Notes: generated from the sequence alone by a model not told the origin. DNA of 64,000 nt from Neoscytalidium dimidiatum (GCA_037367355.1 CM074695.1:62001-126000); one strand, 5' to 3'. Counted from the stretch's first letter, positions 45,255-56,313 are shown. Numbers and translations: made by a program.

Positions 45255-47406
45255 TTATTCAGCCCTGTTGTCCTTATTTGAAGAAGCCATTGAGTATAGG
45301 TAGTCTTGAAGGGCCTCCGCTTCGGCCATGGAACCTTCAATTGGGGAAGTGATGCTCTTCTCCCACTCATCCATGAAGTTGGAAGCGGCGCGCTTCACAT
45401 TGCTAGGTGAGAGCTTGCTGAGGGCGCGCCACGGAGAGGAGGGGCCCATCGAGGAGCGCTTCGCCTCGCGAACTTTGCCGAGATCGAGAGGTGCTAGTCC
45501 GGGAACCGAGCTGCATTGAAGATTAGCGAGGCCAATAAGAGACATGTCCGAATTAAGTGGCAAGTCGGGGGCGGATCGGGAAAAAGGCCACAAGTTCAAG
45601 CTTGAGTGACGGGTGTTCATCAGCCGTGATGTTTCCACCACAGCAATTGGGTTCTTATCGTGAAGCCTGACCCTCGATAACCTGAACTTGACATACCTGG
45701 CCTTGTCTTGTTACGTACCTAGTGCTGGTTCGCGGGCTGCTGCCATCAGAGCACTGCGAATTGCGGCCTTCGGAAACAGAGCTGTTCGTGCTTGAGTGAC
45801 CAGGCACGAACTTGTCATTGTTGGGCGGGGTATCCCAGTCTTCCCAGCTTTCCTCGAAATTCTGACTCGGCTTCTGCGGTGTGGTGCTAGATTTGGTGGG
45901 CTTGACAACGGCGGGCTTCGGTGCCTCGATCCCGTGCTCTTTCCAAAAATCAGTCTCGATGTCGATCAGAGTGGAGCCATCACCAGAAGGCTGCAGCGAT
46001 TTTGGTTTGCGCGCATGGCCCATGCTCTTTGAGCGACCGAGACTAGTAGCTGAGCTTGAACCGATATTCGCTCCACTGGGCTGGCGGCGGACCTGATGGG
46101 CAGCGCCAGAGCGAGTGGAAGTGCCGTTTACTGCCTCATCTCCCACCGTCGCTTGGCGCAAGTCTTCAAGGAAAGTCCATAGGCCATCTTTGAAGTCCGA
46201 AGCCATCTGCTTCCCGGTGCGTACCAGTGCATCACGCTGGTCGGCCTGATCTGCATGATCGTTTGTAGTATCCGGGGTGGTAGATGATCGTCCGCGGAGG
46301 GGGAGGCTGGCTGGGATGTCATCCAATGCTTTCTCGGCAGACTTGGAAAAGGAGGCATCCGAGACAGTCTTGTCGGGAGACAGCAATGAGAGAGTCCGGG
46401 TGTGACGCGATCCGCTGAAGACCTTGCGGTTCGAGCTGCGCTGGCCAGTAAGGATGGCTCTCCTGCGCTCCATCTCTTTCTGCATCCAGCTGGGACCTTC
46501 GGGATCATCGTCAATGATGCCAAGGTTTGCCAGATTGGTGTTGATGGGCTGCAGCGGATGAAAGCCGTAACCCTCCTTCTGGCCCTTACGGGCAGCTTCC
46601 TGGTTCGCCCATTGTTTCTTCAGCTCTCTGAGGCGGTCCTCGGCTTTGGCAAGCTCCTCCTTCAATTCTAAGACGCGTCGTTCTTGGGCGGCCAGCGCCG
46701 TGAAGAAATTGCCGTCGGGCGGAGGGGAAGCCAGGGAAGGCTGGAAGGGCTCGGGACGCACGGGAGTGGTGCCAATCCACGAGGCTGGGCGAGCGCGTCG
46801 CGGCGTCGGAATCTGGACAGGCGAGGCGGGTTGCACGGGAACGGGGAAATTGAGAGAGAGGCGTTTGTTCTGGCGCGTGGTCGCATCGGCATGCGACATG
46901 GAGCGAGCGTGGAGGGGCATTGGCGCAGGTTGAGAGAGCGTGGTGTCGCAGGCGACGGAGGTGGAGGAGGAATGAGAGTGGCGATGCCCCCCGGGACTTG
47001 GACGCGGCGGAGGAGGCATGCTCAATGAGGAATTGGCTCGTGGGAGTGGGCCCCCTGAAGGCGAGAGGTCTGGCCGGTCGCGCTCCGGACGTTTGATCTG
47101 CTCGCGCACTGATGGCGCACAACGGTGACGCGTGGCCGGAAGAGGGTCCATGGTGTCGGCAAACTCAGTCAAGAGCTGCTGGCGATCCACGGCATGATGT
47201 TTCGAAGACGATGGTGATTGCGGACGCGGAAGAGCACGCGGCAACAGCAGGCCGCCGAGCACCGCCAGTAGCGAGATTTGCGAGGCTGGGCGGCGCGCGC
47301 GCCAATGGGAGAGCGTCGATGCTGAGAGCACGCTGCCTGCAATAATTCCTAGCACAAGAAGGCTCCTGCTCAGCGTCGGCCAACTGGAAGGGACGAAATC
47401 GAACAT
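45255..47406 (-). CDS. DUF4048-type protein with N-terminal hydrophobic segment
   Basis: A two-exon model: exon 1 is 45719-47406 and its donor is GTACGT at 45718. The second exon begins at 45666 (52-nt intron) or at 45600 (118-nt intron with a GGCTGATG branch site); both keep frame and end at 45255. This gives 699 or 677 residues. An N-terminal hydrophobic stretch (SRSLLVLGIIAGSVLSAST) could be a membrane anchor. A Pro/Ser-rich linker follows, then a coiled coil (AAQERRVLELKEELAKAEDR) near residue 240 and conserved short motifs (GPSWMQKEMERRRAIL, DGLWTFLEDLRQATVGDEAV, SWEDWDTPP, SPWRALSKLSPSNVKRAASN). These motifs match what I recall of fungal DUF4048 proteins. The function is unknown, possibly scaffold-like. 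Confidence 0.75.
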
Positions 47407-49299
47407 TGCCGGGGAAGGGCATAAGGGCGATCATCGCGTCTTATTTGCCTGCATCTCCGGGCTCATCGTGCAACTTGGCTATGTGCGGTGTCGTCCCCAG
47501 GGCAACGCACGGCTAAAACGGCCGTCAGCCTTCATGCGCGACATGATTTGCTCCGGTGCGCCCGTCTTCAGGGACCGCACCCAGAGCCACACGAGGACCC
47601 TGGGGCCGGCGTCTGCTGTAGTATGTACTGCGTTAGCACCTCCGACGTCGACTTTCCCATCCGAGGCCCAAGAAACCGATAGGCCAGGCGAGCCGTGTCA
47701 TGTCGTTGCGGGAGAGGCACAATAGCTTTGTTGCGCCGTGGCCATCCGCTATGCATGAAAAGGCAAGATGAGCTCCGTGAAGGGCTGCCGATCTCGTGTG
47801 GCTCCACACACGGCTGCTTGGGAGCCGCCCGAGCCTGCGCGGTCGCTGTGTTGCCCTAGTCGTCCTTCTAGAACGCAGCACTTGTAGAAGTGCTGCAATC
47901 CGCATGCGCATCGGTGCTCTCTAAATAACTGTCATGAAACACCGCCGGCGGACATTCAGCTCTAATCAGGGTTTCCACCACAACGTGCGAGGCCACTAGG
48001 AGCGCAAGTAGTGTTCACGGTCGCTGTTTCAAGAGCTCTCGCGCCAGCAAAAAAAAAAAATAATGGAAGAAACGCCTGCACTGTAGATGTCTCAACCTCG
48101 GACTCGTTCGCCCTGGACATTCTTCAAGAGTCTTGCACGCCTGCCTTTACTAGAATGAGCATCTATACTAGTAAAAGGCGGTGAATGCTTCAGAAGATAG
48201 GGTGAGACTTATGAGTGCTCAGTCTCACGTCTGACATCATCATCGACGCTCCGCACCCAGTAGTTCGCAGCGGGCCGATGCGTTTTGAGAACGAGGCGAG
48301 CCAGATGTGAGCTGCAGCAACCGGATCGACAGCAGAGTGACCATCGAACAAGGCTGCCGAAGCGTTTTCGGACGAGTCACGCGGTGGAGCAATCGGCGCG
48401 TTACCTTCGGCGGATCTCCGCTGGCCAAGCACATGACGGCACCGGCCCACATGGTGTTGGCCGGGGTAGCTTATCTGCCGGGCGGTGAACGCGGTGCAGC
48501 GCGGTGCCGCGCGGTGCGGCGCGTCTCGACGCGGGCATGACGCGATGCTCGCTGTAAAGTCCAGCTGCCCGTCCAGTCGGTGTGGCATCGTCGGGCTCGC
48601 CGACACGCGCCCAATGACAAGATTATATCTCCACAGTGCTCGAGGCAGGAAGCCGGGAGCCGAGAGAGGGCCATGTTAAAAGCGACTGAACGCGAGCCAA
48701 GGTTGGGCTGACCCTGACAGAGTTCGGTCGCTAGACCGCGACAGGCAACACGACAACACGCCTGATGCCTGTCGGGCTGCGAAAAAAGCCGGCGCAGGCA
48801 GAAACGTGGCGCGCCTGGGGTCCAATGGGCCGCCAGCCTGATTGCACCAACAGCTACTGCAGGTACCTAGCACCCGCTCCCGCGGCAACTGCTCCAGCTT
48901 GCTACCAGGCCTTCCATGGCGTTTGCAGCAGCACCGGCCTGCCGCTTTCTGTCGCTGTGTTTGCTGGTGGCTGAGGCTGTCGACGGCTGCGTTTCAGGTG
49001 GGCGCGTTCTCGCTGGTGGCTGGCGTTGGGCTGGCCGCTCGGACGCGCTGATCAACCTGTGCTCTCTGGCCGCTCGGTTACTGTGGAGATGCGCATCGTC
49101 ACCGCTATCTGCCTGAGCACCGACGCCAGCCCATGACCTTGACAAGCCCGCCTGCCCGGGTCCCCAACCACCAGCATTCATAACCCACATCCTTAGCCCC
49201 CTCTCCCGACTGCTGCTCTGACTGAGGCGCGCGCCTGGTGCTACCTGCACAAAGATAACTTTGTCTTGCTTCCTGCTCCCCGACCAAAACAAAGGAACA
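47407..49299. other. Divergent intergenic region
   Basis: A 1.9-kb spacer between the DUF4048 gene and the kinase gene. It includes A13 near 48049 and a GC-rich direct repeat at about 48482-48520 (unit GCGGTGCNGC). No frame has domain support. Confidence 0.45.
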
Positions 49300-51571
49300 A
49301 TGCAGGACGCCGACAACTACCAGGTGCTCGAGGAGCTCGGCAGTGAGTTGATCGCCTTCCCCGCCCTCTCCGTCTTCCTTGCTAACTTTTCCCGACAGGC
49401 GGCAGCTTCGGCGTCGTCTACAAGGCAATCGAGAAGTCAACTGGTGACATCGTCGCCATTAAGCATGTCCGTCCGCGCCGGTCCCGTCAAACAAGCGATG
49501 CTGTTTGAGCACACATTGACGCCACTACTCTAGATCGACCTCGAAGGCAGCGACGATGATATCCGCGAAATCCAGCAGGAGATCGCCCTGCTGAGCACCT
49601 GCGCCAGTCCTTTCGTGACTCAGTACAAGACTAGCTTCGTGCGCGGCGTTAAGCTATGGATTGTTATGGAGTACCTGGGCGGCGGCTCATGTCTGGATCT
49701 GGTACGAGGCCTGCCTTCTCCATAAATTAGGGCTTTACTCTAATCCTTGTATAGATGAAACCCGGTCCCTTCAGCGAAGCCCATACCGCAATTATCTGCC
49801 GAGAACTCCTGCTCGGTCTCGACTACCTGCACCAGTCTGGTAAGATCCATCGTGATATCAAAGCCGCCAACATTCTTCTTTCACAATCCGGGAAGGTCAA
49901 GATCGCCGATTTCGGCGTCGCTGCCCAGTTGACCAACATCAAGTCTCAGCGCATGACTTTTGTGGGCACCCCATACTGGATGGCGCCTGAGGTCATCCGA
50001 GAGTTGGGATATGATTTCAAGGCCGATATTTGGTCATTGGGGATCACCGCGATCGAACTAGCGAAAGGAGAACCGCCCCATGCTGAAACTCACCCCATGA
50101 AAGTCCTTTTTCACATTCCAAAGGCGGATGCCCCGCGGTTGGAGGGCAGTGAGTACTCCAAGGACTATAAGGATTTCGTAGCCTCTTGCTTGGTTAAGGA
50201 CCCGGACAGGAGACCAACGGCGAAAGAGCTTTTGAAGCATAGGTTCATCCAACGTGCTGGTAAAGTCGAGGCGCTCCAGGAGCTCATTGAGCGAAGGAAA
50301 ATGTATGATGCAGGAAGCACCAAGTCCTCTCATCCCAAGTACTACGAGGAAACAATGTGCGTGTCTGAACTGGTCCATTTTGCCTCATTGCTAATGGTGG
50401 ATTTAGGCGTAATATCCCCCCGGCGAGCTTCCACGAAGACGACGATGAGTGGGTATTCGATACCGTCAAGCCGGCCAAGACGCAGAGGAAACGGCAACCA
50501 TCTAAAGTGGAATACCCTGAGGAACTTATGGAGAAGCTGGACCTCAACGCTACTCCTCTTGGAACTTCCACACCGACAGATGGTTCATATGGATACAAAA
50601 CGGCGACCCGAAGACCATCATCCCGCCACGCCAATGCAGCATTCAATCAAGGATCAACTGTCTCGACTGCACGCCGTATGAGTGCGGCCCGAGAACCCCT
50701 GGCTGTCGACATGTCTTTCGGAAATGGCAATTCAACCGTCCGCCAGTTCCGCCGCGTTTCTTCGGCCGGTCTGGAAATGCATCCCGAAGAGGTTCCTCCA
50801 ATTCCGTCCCGCCCTGCAAACATCAATGCCTCCTTCTCCTCCGCAGATACGCTACTCCCGGAGGTCCAGAACGAAAACACCCCGCCGCTCACTGCCGAGA
50901 CCGTGGGTACAGTATCTAGGCTAACAAAGGAATCTCTCATGGGTCGCCGTGCTTATGTCAAGGCCATCGACGGTGCTTTTCAAGAGACACATGCTCAAAC
51001 TGGCTCCCAGAAGAAACGAGATGCTTTGGCGAAAGCTGCGCAGACCTGGGCTGCGCTGGACAGAGTTGACCCAGAGGGCGAATTCATACTGTTGCGCAAC
51101 ATCGTCGATAGGATCCAGGCAGATCCAAAGCTCGCCGCAGCGCTCGGAGTCGGACCAAGTGGAATGCCTAGTACGCCTATTAGCTCAGCTAAGAGCCAGG
51201 CGCCGGCCGTACTATCGCCCACGTCAACTTCGAACGGCAAGAACAATGATATATTCCACTCGGACAGCTCGAATGTCTCCCCCACGTCGCCACCGAAGCC
51301 GAACGGCAACAAGCTCATGATGGCGCAAAATAACCCCCATTTGAAGTCTCACCAACGCCGACGTCAAAGCGCCATTAGCAATGCTGGTAGCGATCACAGC
51401 AGTAGTAGTGGTAGCACCGCCGGTGGTGAGGGACGTAGAGGATCGGGCAACATCGATGAGAAGAAGCTTCCTGGCTATACCACGCCTGGAATGGAGCATA
51501 CAGCTGTTCTAGCGAATGTGTTGTACGAACGGTGGATTGGAGGTGTCGGGGCTAAGTGGGCCAAGTCTTGA
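49300..51571 (+). CDS. Ste20/GCK-III-type serine/threonine kinase (Sid1/MST-like)
   Basis: Five exons: 49300-49342, 49399-49466, 49534-49701, 49755-50356 and 50407-51571, encode 681 residues. All joins restore kinase motifs. Germinal-centre kinases of this group act upstream of NDR kinases in septation, polarity and cytokinesis. The catalytic domain is N-terminal and complete: ELGSGSFGVVYKA, VAIKHIDLEGSDDDI, IHRDIKAANILL, DFGVAAQLT and GTPYWMAPEV, through about residue 260. A motif PEELMEKLDLNATPL follows at about 350, then a disordered Ser-rich region and a conserved helical part (ALAKAAQTWAALDRVDPEGE). The end has YERWIGGVGAKWAKS. The short sequence does not decide between Sid1/SepL-, MST-1- or POD-6-type. 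Introns have donors GTGAGT, GTCCGT, GTACGA and GTGCGT. Confidence 0.92.
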
Positions 51572-52407
51572 GCCTTCACTCTCCGCAATCCTCAACTGGT
51601 GTGGCGAATACCCATTTCTTTATCCCTTCTCTTCTATGTGAATATCAATGGGGTGGTTTTGTGCGCTCACAAGCAAAAAAGTTAACTTTTATTCTTAGTC
51701 CAGCTCCTTGATTTTGTATACCTATATCCACAGGTCAATACTTTTCGGAGGATCGTGTTCGAACTCTCTTATTTGCATAGCGTCGGTTTTCTCGATTTCT
51801 CTATATGGCCTGGGCGTATTTATGCTCTTGCAACACGCAGTCCATTACTCCAGGCACGTCCCCTCGCTGGTAGTTGTCCTTTTCATCCTCTTTACGCATT
51901 CGGCATATAACGACGACCCATGACCAAGAATGTTACTCTGGCTGTTGTATACCATCGATCATCACCATATATCATTAGCGAGAGTGAACATGTTGCTGAA
52001 AGGGTTGTATTCTTTGGCTTGCTCCATAGTTTCTTTTGCATTTGGAATTGGCGGAGATGGATAACCTGACGGGTTTTTGAGTTTGGATTAAGAGTCAAGT
52101 AAGAAGGCAGTTCCATCCGAAATTTGAATAATTTCTTTTCGGGGTGAACTATTAATGCTTCATATTTCACTTTCACTCCGTGGAGAGCACGGAGATACAA
52201 TAAAGAAAATATCTTTTCATCTAATATCTCTTTTTGAGTAACGTTCAAGCGTCTTACAGCAGCTACTGAGCAAGGTTTGCCGCATTAAACCATACTGAAG
52301 CGTAAAGATAATGATCACTCGAAATAGGTCAGAAGATTGCCGGGAATGCGGAAACTTCCCGACAGAAGAGTCAAGCAAATGGTGGAATTGCTACTCATAC
52401 GCAGAAC
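51572..52407. other. Convergent 3' intergenic region
   Basis: An 836-bp AT-rich spacer between the kinase and the P450 gene. It marks the change from the conserved middle block to the accessory cluster. No gene seen. Confidence 0.45.
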
Positions 52408-54179
52408 TCAAGTGAGAGGCACGCGAGGCGCAGGCCAGGACGTCCTCCGTTTCACAGTAGCGTAGAAATTTGAGGGTCTGATGTTGTTAAACTCCGGATC
52501 GTACTCCACGGCCTCCTCACTCGCATCCGAGAACTGGTACCGGTAAACCAGCTCCGCCACCGCGACCTTGGCTTCCAGCAGAGCGGCATTGAACCCGATG
52601 CAGCCTCGCGCGCCCGCCGCGAACGGCACATACGCAGACCGGTGTCGATCCCGCACACGGTCGGTGGACCACCGGTCCGGGTTGAATCGGTAGGGATCGC
52701 TCCAATGATCGGGGTTGGTGTGTAGATGGGGCAGGCTGGGGATGATGATCGAGCCCTTCGGCAGCCTCCATCCGCCGGGCAGGATCACGTCCTGCCGGGC
52801 GTTGCGGGCCGGCTGGAACGAAGGGCTGTGCACGCGCTGCGTCTCCTTCACGAAGTAGTCCAGGAAGGGTATTGCGTTGATCTCGTCGTAGGTCCATTTC
52901 TTGTCGGCGGTCGCGCCGTGGTCGACCAGCTCTTGCAGCAGCCGGTCCTGCATCCCGGGATACACGACGAGGGAGTAGATGAGCCAGGACAGGAAGGCCG
53001 AGCTGGTGATGAAGCCTGCCCCGAGGAGCACGAGGACGTTGGCGCGTATGTACCGGGTCGTCATCTTCTTCCCGCTCGTATCCTTCGCGCGGAGAAGGTA
53101 GTCTACGAGGCAAGAGGCTTCCACCGCTGCAGTTTGGACGGGCAGATCAACCCCATCGTTGCGCTCGCAGTCCAGTATTGCCTGATCGACGTAGCCGTAC
53201 ACTTCCTTCAAGCTCTGTCGGAGGTGTGCCGGATCCCCTGGATTTTTTTTGTCAGGTTGTCTTTTTTCTTTGTTGGTGAAATATTGGCACATACCGAAAG
53301 GTAAATATGAATATAGTTTCCCTCTCACTTGCAAGCGCGTATTCAGCATCACCGCGCGCTCAACAAGGACCATCATCCGGTGTAACGGCGTATCAAGAGA
53401 GTCGAAATGATTCAGATCAGTGCCCAACACCAGTTTTGCCGAGATCTGCGAAGCAAGCTTGCCCGCGTATTTAAAGACGTTGAATGCTTGGCCAAGCGCC
53501 TCGGTCTGATCGAGCACGTTGAAAGACGAGGTGACGGCGTCCGTAATGCTGGGCATATGGTGCCGCATTGCTTTCGGAGACATACTCGGCGGGAGAAACT
53601 TGTGGGCTTCTTTCCAGGCTGGGGAGTCCGTGTCGCAGAGGAACAGCGCGGTTGGGTCTTCGATGCCGTGCAGCGGATGATCTGGAGAGGTGGGCGCCTT
53701 GGTAAAGTAATCGCCGTCCCGGAACACTAATTTGGCTACCTCGGGGTCGTTGGTCAAGTAGTAGGTTCGGCCCATATTAAAGACCTTGATCACGCCGCCG
53801 TATCTCTCGAAGAGACGGCGATAATTGCCTATGTGGTCCGGATAGATGTCGAAATAGTTGCCGAAAAAGGGCACGCCTGTTGGCCCTTGGGGGTCTCTGA
53901 CACCACGGCCGCCAATTGTTACGGTGATTGGACCATCTTCCAACTCTTCGAGGGTTTGAACTTTCTTAGATCCGTGATGTAAGTCAATGTCCGCTGCAGG
54001 AGTGCATTAGCGTATAATCGGAACTTTTCCCGATTTCTCTCCTTACTTTTCTCGGTGAGAATGTCAAATCTTCTTAGAATGGCAGCGCGGAATTCGTCCA
54101 GGCTCTTGAATGACTCGAGGGAAAAGGATTGGGTGGAACGCTCACCCAATCCTAACAGGAATACATCTATGTTTGTCAT
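52408..54179 (-). CDS. Cytochrome P450 with non-canonical I-helix
   Basis: Three exons: 54047-54179, 53295-53993 and 52408-53237, give 553 residues. Intron 1 (53 nt) has a GCTAATG branch. Intron 2 (57 nt, GTATGT donor, CCTGAC branch) contains no stop, so the frame also runs through unspliced; splicing restores the block LPFGGDPAHLRQS. Heme motif FAAGARGCIG places the thiolate at Cys490; ExxR is Glu409..Arg412 (KETQR) and the PERF-like motif is FNPDRW. In the I-helix the usual AGx(D/E)T reads AGFIT (351-355), so the acid is replaced by Ile. That loss is seen in P450s that rearrange hydroperoxides without activating O2. There is no N-terminal membrane anchor; about 60 residues precede the P450 fold (FKSLDEFRAAILRRFDI). 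It is divergent from a cytochrome b5 gene. Confidence 0.93.
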
Positions 54180-54613
54180 TGTGGTGTGTATAAGCTCTAG
54201 AGTGCAATGAATTTTTACGAGAAAGACTTTCGAGAAATAGTTTGGAGAAATAGTGGGTCAAACATCGCACGCTTCGGATGGGGGCAGGCACATGAAAAAT
54301 AACCTATTTTCTGCATTTATCAAGCGGAGTCTTTGAGTCATTTGCATCCTAAAAGTTCCAGCCTTTGTTAAGCATCGGAAAGGTGTGAGCTCATTCATGA
54401 GTCAGCCAGCACCGTTCAGTAGTCAACACCTACTAAAGGGGCGATTACCTAATGGAAGCACGGATACTTTCATATTGCACGATTAAAAACAAAGTTGAAA
54501 TATCGGCCGCTTGCGGTCCATAGATCATACGCCTCCCTAGGCTTTTCCCCAATCATAGTGGAACCTACATCCTCACTGGAGCCGGAACAGGGACAGGAGG
54601 CCCTGCTCGCAAC
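54180..54613. promoter_or_regulatory. Bidirectional promoter, P450 / cytochrome b5
   Basis: A 434-bp AT-rich spacer between divergent starts of two redox proteins. It suggests joint expression. No specific factor site was identified. Confidence 0.5.
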
Positions 54614-55280
54614 ATGGCTGAGATACATGAATACACAATAGAGGAGGTGGCGAAGCACAGCGAGGGAAAGGACTTGTGGGTTTGCATTAAAGGAAATGGT
54701 CAGTCGATTCCCTTCAACTTCGAATTTTCGCTAAACACAAGCTGCAGTGTACAACGTTTCCGAGTTTCTAGATGACCATCCGGGGGGCGAGGAGATACTT
54801 CGGGCCTTCGCGGGAAAGGATGCTACAGAAGCTTTTGAGGACGCTGCACACTCGGATGATGTAAAGGAAATAATGCACGGGCTACTTGTTGGAAGGCTGC
54901 CATACACAGTAGGCGTTTTATGTGCTTTCCACTTCTTCACGAATGGCTAATGAGTCGAACAGGAGCATCCAAGCCCTACGGACAAAGACCTACATCCAAC
55001 ATCTTCACGTCCAATCCAGAAATCCGAGCGAATACTCAAGCCAAGCCACCGCTCGTCGGGAAGCTCGGTAAGCAAGCTAAAACTGTTCCTCGGTCTGGTA
55101 TTTGCCGTCGGCATCAGTGTGAAGTTGTTAGAGACGAAACTCGGACTTGCCATCCTTTCCCTCGTGGCTGGAACTACGACGCCATTTTTCCTTCTCGTCT
55201 ATTGTTTCATAGCAGTCACTTCTCGTCACAAGGGTGCAGAAGATTTTCCAGACTACATCAAGCCAAAAATACCTACGTAG
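54614..55280 (+). CDS. Cytochrome b5-domain protein with two-helix membrane tail
   Basis: Three exons: 54614-54698, 54748-54908 and 54963-55280, give 187 residues. Splices are in frame (KGN|VYNVSEFLDDHPGG and LPYT|EHPSPTDKDL); intron 2 has a GGCTAATG branch. The b5 fold at residues 1-80 has both heme ligands, His39 in DDHPGGEE and His63 in DAAHSDD. The third exon, missed by simple frame calling because exon 2 reads on to a stop in the intron, adds a basic linker and two hydrophobic helices (about 121-138 and 142-167), then a charged tail DFPDYIKPKIPT. Such b5 proteins sit in the ER and donate electrons to desaturases and P450s. Position between a P450 and a desaturase gene fits that role, which is inference. 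Confidence 0.85.
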
Positions 55281-55362
55281 ATATAAGTGTTCGACTGTCA
55301 TTGCACTCCAGTCCAGATTATAGGTTACGCATTTTGCACCAAAGGCTGCTTTTATTTGCTCA

Positions 55363-55379
55363 CATCAGCAAAATTCCCC
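55363..55379 (+). repeat. Left terminal inverted repeat
   Basis: A 17-bp sequence identical to the reverse complement of 56000-56016. The match stops on both sides. Confidence 0.85.
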
Positions 55380-55463
55380 AGCTAGTTTCGGCTAAGAGCC
55401 TTAGGTCCAATAGGAAACGTGCCCACCTATCTAGCTCGTAACCCCGTAATTAGGGCTAGTACG

Positions 55464-55505
55464 TCTAGAGGTTCTAGAGCTTCTAGAGGTTCTAGAGGGT
55501 CTAGA
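55464..55505 (+). repeat. 9-bp TCTAGA-containing tandem array, left copy
   Basis: About 4.7 copies of TCTAGAGGT and variants. The array is inverted relative to the array at 55804-55898. Confidence 0.85.
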
Positions 55506-55598
55506 TATTCCGGAACGCGCGTACACGGACCACCTAATACGGTCGAAATTCTTAAATTTTACCTTAGCGCGGTATTCGCACTAGCGCTAGCGCCGCCG

Positions 55599-55639
55599 CG
55601 TAGCTACTACTACCGCGGCTACGTAGCTACTACTACCGC
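55599..55639 (+). repeat. Direct repeat inside the element
   Basis: An 18-bp unit cgtagctactactaccgc occurs at 55599-55616 and 55622-55639 with a 23-bp period. Confidence 0.85.
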
Positions 55640-55803
55640 CTACGTATAGAATCTCGCTTAATCGTTCGAATTTTACCTTCTTTCTTTAATAGCGTTAATA
55701 GCTATAGAGAGAGAGCTTTAGCGAATTCTACGTATACGGGCTATAAGAAAAGGAATAAGTATTTTCTTAGAAATCGTCCGTACGCGCGTGCGAAATAACT
55801 AGA

Positions 55804-55898
55804 CTCTCTAGAAGTACTAGAACCTCTAGAACCTCTAGAATCTCTAGAACCTCTAGAATCTCTAGAACCTCTAGAATCTCTAGAACCTCTAGAAGCTC
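55804..55898 (-). repeat. 9-bp TCTAGA-containing tandem array, right copy (inverted)
   Basis: About ten copies of TCTAGAACC / TCTAGAATC. Read on the minus strand the unit is the same as in the left array, so the two arrays could pair as a long imperfect stem. Confidence 0.85.
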
Positions 55899-55999
55899 TT
55901 AGGTCGGGCCGGACTATAAATTAAGGTTATAGTCCCTACGTTCTAACCCGGGTCGGTATAGGGTCGACACGGGGTCGACAACTTAGTAGCTTGGCGCTC

Positions 56000-56016
56000 G
56001 GGGAATTTTGCTGATG
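56000..56016 (-). repeat. Right terminal inverted repeat
   Basis: A 17-bp sequence ggggaattttgctgatg, reverse complement of 55363-55379. Confidence 0.85.
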
Positions 56017-56313
56017 CAGGAATGCGTCCTATTAGTGCTACTTCTTGAGTACGGGACAATACGAGTTTTCTCGTCAATATAAATCGCTCGCTTATTCAGA
56101 TACAGGATGGAACGAATACACTGGCATCGGCCAGAAGAGGGTCTGGTAAGATCGTTGTTGGTGGTAATAAGCTTTCTGAATTTTGCAAATTTATGAGGAC
56201 ACCCAATGAATTTGGTCTTGTAATATTTGGAGACAACAACAGGGTGTAAGCACAACCATCTCCCAAACGTACAGAACATGGAAAAATACATCATTTAAGA
56301 GAAAGGGCTGGGA

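Larger units (their letters stand above)
55363..56016. mobile_element. RIP-mutated 654-bp element with 17-bp terminal inverted repeats (MITE-like)
   Basis: The element is bounded by catcagcaaaattcccc at 55363-55379 and its exact reverse complement at 56000-56016. The dinucleotide CA flanks both ends and may be a 2-bp target duplication. Inside, CpA and TpG are almost absent: in 55381-55980 I count by hand about 7 CA and 2 TG, where about 75 would be expected, while TpA is in excess and CpG is retained. This is the footprint of repeat-induced point mutation, not CpG deamination. No transposase frame is present, so it is non-autonomous or destroyed. Superfamily is not assignable. Confidence 0.75.

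Noticed and set aside
52726..53304. 192-codon plus-strand frame antisense to the P450
   Set aside because: It overlaps the P450 coding exon fully and shows no independent signal.
54920..55441. 173-codon plus-strand frame over the end of the cytochrome b5 gene
   Set aside because: It is in a different frame from the hydrophobic third exon and breaks the b5 model; its right part enters the RIP-mutated element.
55419..55649. Ser/Arg/Gly-repeat frame inside the TIR element
   Set aside because: It is a translation of the TCTAGA minisatellite and the direct repeats, not a gene.
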